A stretch of DNA of 64,000 bases from Paraniabella ginsengisoli (GTDB lineage: Bacteria > Bacteroidota > Bacteroidia > Chitinophagales > Chitinophagaceae). The translations under genes and the position numbers were made by a program. The stretch spans positions 868,001 through 932,000 of the forward strand of contig NZ_JAKWBL010000001.1 of assembly GCF_022513635.1 (NCBI RefSeq), in the 5' to 3' direction. The notes below the pieces were generated by a model. That model was not told the DNA's origin. It searched no databases and was given only the letters and a program-made list of their open reading frames with translations. Below are positions 20,410 to 28,690 of this stretch, piece after piece. Position 1 is the stretch's first letter, and each line of letters begins with the position of its first letter.

Positions 20410-20521
20410 CAGTACACACCACGCTACCCATAAGAACAGCGTACCAGGGTGTGTCTTTTGCTTTTAAACAATACGTTATCAATATTTACCCCTCGGTCTA
20501 GATGGTCAAGGGGTTTTTTTT
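20410..20521 (+). ncRNA. Structured non-coding RNA upstream of the AbiF-like gene
   Basis: The transcript would start near 20410. ACACACC (20414-20420) pairs with GGTGTGT (20448-20454), and directly inside it ACGCT (20421-20425) pairs with AGCGT (20438-20442). This gives a 12-bp stem with a 5-nt bulge on the 3' side and a 12-nt loop. A linker of about 33 nt follows, then an intrinsic terminator with T8. The layout (promoter, compact RNA, terminator, then toxin-like ORF 18 nt later) matches RNA-antitoxin loci and the abiF RNA motif known upstream of abiF genes (recalled). No covariance model was run. Confidence 0.65.
20488..20521 (+). terminator. Intrinsic terminator between the RNA and the abi gene
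   Basis: ACCCCT (20488-20493) pairs with AGGGGT (20509-20514), with possible extra pairs further in, followed by eight T residues (20514-20521). The abi ATG is at 20540, so readthrough would be needed for co-transcription. This would set an excess of RNA over mRNA. Confidence 0.8.
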
Positions 20522-20539
20522 ACTAGCTTATATTAGAAA

Positions 20540-21454
20540 ATGTACACCAAGCCACCTTACACTATAGATGAACAAATAGAACAGCTAAAACAAAGAGGTT
20601 TATTAATAGACCCTAAAGATGATATAGTTACGATTCTTTCCAATATCAGTTATTATCGATTAGCAGGATATTGGTGGCCAATGCAGAGCGATAAGGATAA
20701 ACATATTTTCAAATCTGGCAGTAAATTTTCTGATGTTATGGCTCTTTATATTTTCGACCGGGAGTTAAGGATTTTGCTCTTTGATGTAATTGAAAAGATT
20801 GAAATTAGCCTTCGCACAAAATTAGTTTATTATTTGTCTCATGAATTCGACCCATGGTGGTTTCAAAATACAGCGTTATTTACAAATGTAAAAGAACTGG
20901 TTCAGACGTTAGCTACTTTGGAAGAAGAAATTGATCGTTCAAAAGATACATTTATTAAAGAACACAAGAAAAAGTACAAAGATGATTTGAGGTTTCCTCC
21001 AGCATGGAAATCTCTTGAGCTCACGAGCTTTGGCGGCCTTTCAAAGCTATATGGCAATCTAAGACCTGATATCAAATCAAAAGATAAAATTGCGGCAGAT
21101 TTCGGGACTGTAAATCACACGTTCTTACCTAGCTGGTTGCAGTCAATTACCCAAATCAGAAATCACTGCGCGCATCATAGCAGGCTATGGAATAGAAACT
21201 TGCCAGGAAAACCCAAGTTACTACCTAAACCTCCGAATGCCTGGATAAAAGATGTTCCTAAAGAAAATGAATACCACATGATTTATGTTCATCTCTGCTG
21301 CATGAAATACTTATTAAATACGATCCAGCCCCGAAATAATTTTTCGGGACAGATAAGGTCGCTAGTTGACCGTTTTGCCTCTAATGTCGATCCGAAGGCA
21401 TTAGGATTGAAACCTGAATGGCAATCTGAACCATTATGGCAAGATTCACTTTGA
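20540..21454 (+). CDS. Abi_2 family (AbiD/AbiF-like) HEPN protein, abortive-infection or toxin type
   Basis: A 304-aa intact protein. Family features are the opening YTIDEQIEQLKQRGLLI, the LSNISYYRLAGYWWPM block, the helix YIFDRELRILLFDVIEKIEISLR, and the HEPN-type motif RNHCAH (R-x4-H) at about residue 213, followed by HSRLWNRNL. Abi_2 proteins act in phage-triggered growth arrest, and HEPN members are usually RNases (family knowledge). RNase activity here is inferred from the motif. The structured RNA and terminator just upstream suggest an RNA-controlled toxin. The gene is flanked by tRNA-Pro, a common neighbourhood for mobile defence genes. Confidence 0.88.
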   Translation: MYTKPPYTIDEQIEQLKQRGLLIDPKDDIVTILSNISYYRLAGYWWPMQSDKDKHIFKSGSKFSDVMALYIFDRELRILLFDVIEKIEISLRTKLVYYLSHEFDPWWFQNTALFTNVKELVQTLATLEEEIDRSKDTFIKEHKKKYKDDLRFPPAWKSLELTSFGGLSKLYGNLRPDIKSKDKIAADFGTVNHTFLPSWLQSITQIRNHCAHHSRLWNRNLPGKPKLLPKPPNAWIKDVPKENEYHMIYVHLCCMKYLLNTIQPRNNFSGQIRSLVDRFASNVDPKALGLKPEWQSEPLWQDSL

Positions 21455-21526
21455 GAAAGGTAATCCTTTACTTTTCCAATATCACGCGCGAGGATGGTGT
21501 GGGTGCTAAGTGAAACCGGTCTGGAT

Positions 21527-21574
21527 AAAAAAAGGTAGCAATTTCAGTAAAAAATAATACCAAAATTGCTACCT
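21527..21574 (-). terminator. Terminator for tRNA-Pro
   Basis: AGGTAGCAATTT (21533-21544) and AAATTGCTACCT (21563-21574) form a 12-bp stem. On the minus strand it is followed by a run of seven T. It lies just downstream of the minus-strand tRNA and may also stop transcription from the abi side. Confidence 0.75.
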
Positions 21575-21601
21575 AATTTAGTTGATAATCCACTTTGATT
21601 G

Positions 21602-21675
21602 TCGGGACGACAAGATTCGAACTTGCGACCACACGCCCCCCAGACGTGTACTCTACCGGGCTGAGCTACGTCCCG
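21602..21675 (-). tRNA. tRNA-Pro (anticodon GGG)
   Basis: The minus strand folds as a full cloverleaf. The acceptor is CGGGACG/CGTCCCG with discriminator A, the D-arm starts TAGCTCAGCCCGGTAGAG, the anticodon stem is CACGT with loop CTGGGGG (anticodon GGG), and the T-loop is TTCGAAT. The 74-nt tRNA lacks an encoded CCA. Confidence 0.95.
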
Positions 21676-21799
21676 AGCTCAATCACATTCAGATATTTCT
21701 GAACAGGAGGAGCGCAAAGGTATTAAAATCAAACAATATTTCAAATCACAAATCATAAATTATACATCATAAATGATGAAGCCTTATCTTCGCAACTTA

Positions 21800-23067
21800 A
21801 TGAACATCATCATTAAGAAGGCAAAGATTATTGACCCAACATCGCCTCACAATGGTCATATTGCTGATATACAAATTGCCAGCGGCAAAATAGTTTCAAT
21901 TGGTAAAGATATTGTAGCCAAGGGTGTCAAATCCCTTGAAGTTAAAGGATTACATGTGTCTCCGGGATGGATTGACATTTTTAGCGACTTCGCCGACCCT
22001 GGTTATGAATATCGCGAAACGCTTGAAACCGGCGCTAATGCGGCGGCGGCGGGCGGTTATACCGATGTTTGTATTGTACCCAACACCAAACCTGCTATCG
22101 ATCAGAAATCTGTAGTTGAATATGTGGTGCAAAAAGCGAAACAATTACCGGTAAGCATTCATCCTTTGGGTGGCATAACGCGCGGCACCGAAGGAAAAGA
22201 ACTTGCGGAAATGTATGACATGAAACTCAGTGGCGCTGTGGCTTTCAGCGATGGTAAAAGCCCGTTGCAGTCTGCAGGCATTTTGGTAAAAGCATTACAG
22301 TACATCAAATCATTTGACGGGGTTTTAATACAGGTTCCTGATGATAAAACTATTAATCCGAATGGATTGATGAATGAAGGGATCACTTCCACAAGAATGG
22401 GGCTGTCTGGAAGGCCGGAAATAGCGGAAGAGATTGCAGTGGCTTCCAATATCAGGTTGGCGGCTTATGCAGAATCTAAACTACACTTAACCGGTATCAG
22501 CACAGACAACTCACTGAAACTTGTGAAAGATGCTAAACAAAAAAAGTAGGCGTAACCTGCTCGGCAACACCTTACAATTTATATTTCTGCGACGAGGATC
22601 TTACCACTTATGACTCTAATCTAAAGGTAAACCCCGTATTAAGAAATAAAAAAGATAGGAAGGCGCTTCAAAAAGCCGTTGCTGATGGCTTGATCGACTG
22701 TATCGCATCACATCATATACCGCAGGATAAAGACCACAAGGTTGTAGAATTTGAATATGCGAAGAATGGAATGATCAATCTTCAAACGACTTACGCCATT
22801 CTTAATACTACTTTGCCTGAAGTGCCCCAGGAGCGTTGGGTGGAACTTCTGGCGATAAATGCAAGGCGGATTTTAAATATACCCGTTCCAACAATTGCTG
22901 AAAACTCGGAGGCATCGCTTACTTTATTTTTACCTAAAGAAGACTGGGTTTTTGAATTAAGCAATGTTTTGTCTTTCAGTAAAAACACGCCATTTGTTGG
23001 TAAACAATTTACCGGCAAACCTTTGGGTATATATCATAAAAACAAGCTTACATTAAATCAATCATAA
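21800..23067 (+). CDS. Dihydroorotase-like amidohydrolase lacking metal ligands (frameshift)
   Basis: The fold matches class I dihydroorotase: SPGWIDIFSDFADPGYEYRE, AAAAGGYTDVCIVPNTKPAI, then VTCSATPYNLYFCDEDL, SNLKVNPVLRNKKDRKAL and GLIDCIASHHIPQDKDHK. The usual HxH after PGxID is FxD here, PHHL is PYNL, and DHAPH is SHHIPQ, so most zinc ligands are missing. Such non-catalytic paralogues can serve as structural partners of aspartate transcarbamoylase (family knowledge; not shown here). The frame breaks near 22545 in an A7 run. The start at 21800 (MNIIIKKAKIIDP) matches the family. It is followed by DUF4199 and GT2 genes. Confidence 0.85.
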
Positions 23068-23133
23068 TTGAATGCCGTGGTTATTTCTGTGCATGACGAA
23101 TACCAACTAAGCGTTCCCTCCGACAAAAAATAA

Positions 23134-23168
23134 TCGCAGCGCAGCTGCAAAATAAAACTTACAGATTG
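23134..23168 (+). repeat. Palindromic leader repeat TCGCAGCGnAGCTGCAA, copy C
   Basis: TCGCAGCGCAGCTGCAA at 23134-23150, preceded by GTTCCCTCCGACAAAAAATA and followed by ACAGATTGAAA, parallels the leader before the M60 gene. The context is again immediately upstream of a start codon (TTG at 23166). Confidence 0.6.
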
Positions 23169-23660
23169 AAAATATCTTCTACGGTTAAAGGGTTAATAAC
23201 TGGTCTGCTAATGGTAGCAGCCGGATTGGTACTTTATTTAAATAAGGTTGACGAAACCTCGCCTGTACAATATATCGGTTATTTAATTTATGGCTTAGGA
23301 ATCGTTTGGGCTATTACTGCTTTCGTTAAAAAAAGTGCAGAACCATTTAAGTTTGGAGCACTATTTAATCAGGGTTTCAGATGTTTTGTTGTGGTAACTT
23401 TAATAATGGCGCTTTTCACATTGATATTCTATAAAGTGAATACCCATATTATTGAAGAGAAAGCAGCGCTTACTAAACAGGAGCTTTTAAAAACTGAAAA
23501 AAACAGGACACCGCAAGAAATAGACACAATGATTGAAAGCGGCAAGAAGAATTTTGCGATAATGGCAGCATCGGGGGCTATTTTTCAATATTTATTTATA
23601 GGGGTTGTTGTTACCATGGCAACTGCCGGCTCTTTATATTTGCGTAACAAAAAATCATAA
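23166..23660 (+). CDS. DUF4199 family membrane protein
   Basis: A 164-aa protein with four predicted hydrophobic segments (LITGLLMVAAGLVLYL, YLIYGLGIVWAITAFV, CFVVVTLIMALFTLIFY, IFQYLFIGVVVTMATAG), matching DUF4199. The charged loop ENRTPQEIDTMIESGKK sits between segments three and four, as in that family. The start is TTG at 23166, or an ATG if the extra T there is an error. The stop overlaps the glycosyltransferase start at 23660. The pair is a common neighbourhood in Bacteroidota. Function unknown. Confidence 0.85.
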   Translation: MKISSTVKGLITGLLMVAAGLVLYLNKVDETSPVQYIGYLIYGLGIVWAITAFVKKSAEPFKFGALFNQGFRCFVVVTLIMALFTLIFYKVNTHIIEEKAALTKQELLKTEKNRTPQEIDTMIESGKKNFAIMAASGAIFQYLFIGVVVTMATAGSLYLRNKKS

Positions 23661-24603
23661 TGGACATTTCAGTTGTTATACCTCTTTTGAATGAAGAAGA
23701 ATCTTTGCCGGAGCTTTCCGAATGGATTGAGCGTGTGATGAGGGACAATAATTTTAGTTATGAGATCATTTTTATTGATGATGGAAGTACGGATCGCTCA
23801 TGGGAGGTGATACAACAGCTTCGTGCTAAAAACGAAAATATTAAAGGGATCAAGTTTCAACGCAATTATGGCAAATCGGCTGCGTTGAATGAGGCTTTCC
23901 GGGTTTCACAGGGTAATGTAGTGATTACCATGGATGCTGACTTACAGGATAGCCCTGACGAAATTCCGGGACTATATAAAATGATCGTCGAGGATAAATA
24001 CGATCTGGTAAGCGGTTGGAAAAAGGTTCGATACGACAACACGCTGACAAAAAATATTCCTTCCAAATTCTTTAATGCGGTAACCAGCCAGGTTTCTAAA
24101 ATAAAATTGCACGACTTTAATTGTGGCCTCAAGTCTTATAACCGAAAAGTGGTAAAGAGCATAGAAGTATATGGTGAAATGCATCGTTATATACCTGTAA
24201 TTGCCAAATGGTCTGGGTTTAAGAAAATAGGCGAGAAAGTGGTTGAGCATCGCAAAAGAAAGTATGGCGTCACAAAATTTGGCTGGGATCGTTTTATAAA
24301 TGGGTTTTTGGACTTGATGTCTATAACTTTTGTTGGAAAATTCTCTAAAAAGCCCATGCACTTTTTTGGCTTGTGGGGAATGCTTTTTTCTTAGTAGGTT
24401 TTGTTACATCAATTGTATTGATCGTTTCAAAGATCATTACCCCAGAATACGCGATTACTAACCGTCCTACTTTTTATATTGCACTTACTACTATCATAAT
24501 AGGTGTGCAGCTGTTTCTTGCAGGATTTTTAAGCGAGCTCGTTTCCCGCAATGCTGCTAACAGAAATTCTTATCTAATAGAGGAGCGAATGGGTTTAAAC
24601 TAA
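23660..24603 (+). CDS. Family 2 glycosyltransferase with C-terminal membrane anchor (frameshift)
   Basis: A GT2 enzyme of the dolichol-phosphate-mannose-synthase/GtrB type. Motifs: ISVVIPLLNEEESL, FIDDGSTDRSW, the metal-binding TMDADLQDSPDEIP and the FNCGLKSYNRKVV loop. Two membrane helices follow at the end (FFLVGFVTSIVLIVSKII, FYIALTTIIIGVQLFLAGF). A T lost from a T6 run near 24388 splits the first helix; restoring it joins GMLFFLVGFV. About 314 aa. It likely transfers a sugar to a polyprenyl-phosphate carrier on the inner membrane (family knowledge). Confidence 0.92.
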
Positions 24604-24729
24604 TTAATGCAAGAATAGATTTATTCCGCTATTGAAATGAAAAGTTTAGTGCTATTCTAAAGCTATTGTTATTAAGGTTATTTCGCTAACTTTAGAACGG
24701 TATCTAAAATCATCATAAACCTTTTCTTA

Positions 24730-25350
24730 ATGAAGATCAATAAACTGGCGCTTATATGTTGCCTGCTTATCTGCAGCCAATCGTTGTTTGCACAACTCAG
24801 AGCCAAAGAGGGGCGCGGCTATTTTAATATAACTAATATTGCAGAACCACAATATCTTCAATCGCTGGACTCAACAAATCTAACTTATGCAAGCGGTTAT
24901 GTAAAAAAGTTTGGCTATTCCCTAAGCACTATAAACGGTGTTTTTTTGAATTCTTATCTTTCTGTTGGCTTGGGCGTGGGCTTGCAATTCACCAGTTATA
25001 AAGCTTCTCAAACTTCATTTACACCAGATAGTACATTTGCTGAAGGCTATTTTAGCGACAACCACAATATGACCTTGCTGCCCATATTTGCTGACTTCAG
25101 ATATTATCCCAATGGCACCAGAAATAATTTGATGTTTATTTTAGATGTTGGATATGCACCTCTTTTGAAAATAGCAAACGATTTTGACAGGGTAAATCTT
25201 AATGGCGGAGCCCTGGTAAAATTAGGTGCTGCTTACCGCGTTCCTTTAAACGAAACGATTTCCTTCCTTCCTTCACTTAACCTGAATGCACAACGCTTTG
25301 GCGAGAACACAAGTTTGGGCGCCAATGTTGGTATTGGTTTTATGTTTTGA
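24730..25350 (+). CDS. Outer-membrane beta-barrel-like hypothetical protein
   Basis: 206 aa with a signal peptide (LALICCLLICSQSLFAQ). The rest alternates hydrophobic and polar residues and has strands such as FLNSYLSVGLGVGLQF, NLMFILDVGYAPLL and ENTSLGANVGIGFMF with a terminal phenylalanine, all typical of small outer-membrane barrels. No specific family recognised. Monocistronic by spacing. Confidence 0.7.
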   Translation: MKINKLALICCLLICSQSLFAQLRAKEGRGYFNITNIAEPQYLQSLDSTNLTYASGYVKKFGYSLSTINGVFLNSYLSVGLGVGLQFTSYKASQTSFTPDSTFAEGYFSDNHNMTLLPIFADFRYYPNGTRNNLMFILDVGYAPLLKIANDFDRVNLNGGALVKLGAAYRVPLNETISFLPSLNLNAQRFGENTSLGANVGIGFMF

Positions 25351-25376
25351 ACGGATCTCAAATGTTGATTTATAAC

Positions 25377-25440
25377 CGGGACGATAAACCGAGCGTGGCA
25401 ATATTGATGCCATATATTCAACTGCTGGGTCAATAAAAAT
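25377..25440. repeat. Dispersed intergenic repeat, copy 1
   Basis: A stretch beginning CGGGACGATAAACCGAGCG and running through GTGGCAATA, GAT-CCATATATT and TCAATAAAA. A closely matching copy lies at 41098-41160. It sits between convergent genes ending at 25350 and 25440. Confidence 0.75.
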
Positions 25441-26473
25441 TATTCCGAAAGCCGTCTTCGAACCTGCTCTGCTTTTTTGCCAATTAACCAAAACGATAAT
25501 GCGAGCAATGCAAAGAATAGCCCTTTATTAGTGCGGTCCCAAAAGTATTCGAAGTATCGTGTGTAAATGTTAAGTAGAAAAAATATGATCGCTATATCGC
25601 GCAATGTGTCATCTTTTTTCTTTACTGCATATAAAAGCACCGCAATTAAAAGAATGGTGTAAGAAAGTGCCCACATAAATAATTTACCTTGTTTTATAGC
25701 AGACCACACGTCGTAGCTTAAGTTGCCGGATACGGATAAAAATAAACCGGACAATAAAAAGAATATCCAGCTGCTATACCAGGTAAGGTTGTAAAAAGTT
25801 TTTGTTTGATGAAAACGTTGTAGCACAGCCGCACAAGTTATAAGCAGGCCACCAAAGAAAGCCATACGCAAAGGGTAGTTCATACCCAAAAAATAGGAGT
25901 GCGTTGCATCGCCAGACCAGGCATAGGTTTGAGTGGCCCAACTGGTTATTAAGGCCAGCAAAGCACAAACCCATAAAATTTTAGAATCGAGGTAAATGGC
26001 CAGCAATCCATAAAGGCCCGCGGCTATAAATATGCCAAACCCATATGATAAATAAGTGGCATCAAAACTTCTGGTAAAATAAGCAATAGATACGCCCGTA
26101 GCCAGCGCAATCAAAACAGTAAAACTTTCGTTAGCTAAAAATGCGTACTGATATTTTCTTTTTCTTTTTTTGCAATCCATGTTAAGAAAACAGTAAGCGC
26201 CCCAAACATAACGCCAATCACCATTTCAGAAAAAGCAAAGAAATTTCGAAGGCGTTCAATCCACTTTTCGTCTAACACTAATGCGCCAAATGCAAGTAAA
26301 GCGCAGGAAACCGCTGCGATAGAAGAATAAAATGCTACTGAATCGAATTCATTCCGATAAGAAGAAATAGAGTGTTTTAACTGACCCGCTTTATCATTGT
26401 CAAGCAGATCATCCTTTTGCCATTGTTCGATAGCTTCTTCCAGTAATTTGGCTTCTTTTTTATTTACACGCAT
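25440..26473 (-). CDS. DUF2157-type multi-pass membrane protein (frameshift)
   Basis: The N-terminal soluble helix region (LLEEAIEQWQKDDLLDNDKA) followed by about nine hydrophobic segments fits DUF2157 proteins. Examples are VAFYSSIAAVSCALLAFGAL, YGFGIFIAAGLYGLLAIYL and LFFALLALSFWLIGKKA. The frame breaks near 26165 in a lysine-coding A/T run. About 344 aa when joined. Function unknown. Confidence 0.75.
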
Positions 26474-26717
26474 CAGGTTGTATAAGTAATATTAAGTTAT
26501 AAAGGTCAAAGTTAAGGCTCCTGTTTCAAAAAAGTACAGGAAAATAGAGCTCGTTTTTTGAGTGTAACCTGCAACTGCAATTATATTTTATCACCTATTT
26601 ATGCGATGTGAGTCAATGTCTTATCATTAAAAAAAGATATAACTTAGAATTGAGTAAAACAGAGCTATTATATTCAAGCCTTCGCAGCTATACCAAAAGT
26701 CTATTTAAAGATTCCAC

Positions 26718-27526
26718 ATGAGACATGTTGTTTTAATTGCCTTAACCTGTTGTATGTGGTCTTGCAGAAGTAATCATAAAAAGGAATATAATAATGATAT
26801 AGCAAAGCGAAGAGAAGTTGAAGTGCGTGTGGATTCGCTTATCAATTTAATACCTGCTCAGCGAATTGAAGAAATAGAAATCTTATACGATCCGGGTTTT
26901 GACAGAAAAAAATATATAGAGGTGTTAAGCTGAATGATATGCTGATTGACTTATTGCATCAATATAATCTTTCGGCTGATGGAACGGATGTGATCTTTGT
27001 ATGTAAGGACGGCTATGCACCCGTACGCCACGCTTCAGAAATGACGAAATTGTCCGGAGGCTATATTGTTTATAAAGATATGGAAGCCAAAGATGGAAGG
27101 AACTGGCCTGATAGTTTATATAATTCGTATAGCCCTTTCTACCTGGTTTGGAATGTTGATTTGAGTAAAACAAAGGAACTTCCCTGGCCATACGGGCTTG
27201 TTCAAATCAGGTTGGTCGAAAGAGATAGTTCGCTTTTGAATGCGTTGTCCGGGAAAAGCACAATACTAAAAGGTTATCATTTGTTTCGCAGACATTGTTT
27301 GAGTTGCCATTCTATGAACAAGATAGGAGGAAAGGTTGGCCCTGAGATGAATGTGCCCAAAAATATAACAGAATATTGGACAGATGATCATATTGCACAC
27401 TATATCAAAGCTCCTAAAAGTTTTCGATATAATGCTCACATGCCTGCAATGAAAGATATAAGTGATGAAGAAATTGATCAAATAGTAAAGTACCTGCATT
27501 TTATGAAAAAATATAAGATACCCTGA
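26718..27526 (+). CDS. c-type cytochrome lipoprotein with N-terminal oxidoreductase-like domain (frameshift)
   Basis: The signal has a lipobox-like CCMWSCRSN. The C-terminal 90 residues hold a mono-haem site, CLSCHSMNKIGGKVGPEM, with the distal methionine probably in HMPAMKDISDEEI, as in class I cytochromes c. The middle part (KLNDMLIDLLHQYNL, VIFVCKDGYAPV, LPWPYGLVQIRLVERD) faintly resembles the molybdopterin-binding fold of sulfite-oxidase-like proteins; this is weak. A lost base near 26925 breaks the frame. It probably carries electrons in the periplasm. Its stop is 28 bp before the SIR2-like gene, but a functional link is not evident. Confidence 0.75.
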
Positions 27527-27554
27527 TACTAAGCCTGATTCTAAACCTAACATT

Positions 27555-28687
27555 ATGAATGAAGTATTCAATACCGAACGAACACCTCCTGAGCAGTTTT
27601 CAATAGATTGGGATGATATCTATTATGATATCAAAACCCAGAAAGCGATCCTGGTTTTGGGTCCTGGATTTTTAGTACAAAATGATAAAACAGCTAAGCA
27701 ATTATTATATGAAGAATTAAAGCATAAGCCTGATAATGGCATACTTCACTTTGATAATGACAATGAAATTTTTTTGTTTGAAAGCCAATACCATAAAACG
27801 AAAGCTCAAAGATTCGCAAGTATGTTTTATGAAAAGATAATACCAGATGAGACCATTTTAAAATGCATTACAGAACTTCCTTTCCCTCTAGTGATTAATA
27901 CAAATCCTGATTTTACGTTGACCGGCGCATATGGCAAAACTTCAAAAAAAGCACAGTTCGATTATTTTACCGGCAGGGCCAGCAAATGCCCTGCAGAAGT
28001 GCAAAAGCCAGATAAAGACACACCCTTGGTTTATAATCTTTTTGGTTCCGCCCAACCCGAAGCATTGGAATCTATCATACTCGATTTCGAAGACATGTTC
28101 ACACATCTAAAAGCATTGTTCGAAAATAACAAACAAGTGCCTGATGTTTTTAATACCGTTTTGAGAGAGGCGGATACCTATATTTTTATAGGTTTTCGAA
28201 TGGAAAAGTTGAGGACTCAATTGTTGATGAGATATATCAATACAAAAACGCACGATTTTGATAACAGGGATAAGAACTATACGGCAAAATCATCATTTGC
28301 TGATGATGATTCAGAATCCTTTTTAGAAAACAATTCAATATAAAATATTATGGTGCGCCGGTTGAGTTTCTAAACGAGATACACAAACTTTATGTTGCTT
28401 CTAACAAAATTGATGAAGCTGTAGCAACAATTATAAAACCTTTTAAAGACACAGCAAGAGATTACATTAAGCAAAGTGAATTTGAAAAAGCATTTGAAAT
28501 AATAGCCAGTAATATTTTTGATAACGATCAGAAAAATCAGCTTATCGCTTGCCAGATGCGCTATTCTAAATATTGCCAGGATGTGAGCAATGGAACAGAG
28601 TATAAGATGAACCTGGATGTGGAACTAAACCGTATTACAATGTCAGTGCTGGAGTTGATTGACCTTATTCCATCGGATAAAGGATAA
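27555..28687 (+). CDS. SIR2-like domain protein with C-terminal effector-associated domain (frameshift)
   Basis: The N-terminal 260 residues resemble SIR2-like domains: AILVLGPGFLV (nucleotide loop), FPLVINTNPDFTLTGAYG (the TxN-D region), TPLVYNLFGSAQPEALESII (where active members have a HG pair) and YIFIGFRMEKLRTQLL. The catalytic His is Phe here. After a frame break near 28335 the last 90 residues (ARDYIKQSEFEKAFEII, LIACQMRYSKYCQDV, ITMSVLELIDLI) resemble the effector-associated domains of bacterial conflict systems and the N-terminus of the TIR protein at 31142. Three bases separate it from the ATPase gene. Confidence 0.75.
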
Positions 28688-28690
28688 TAC

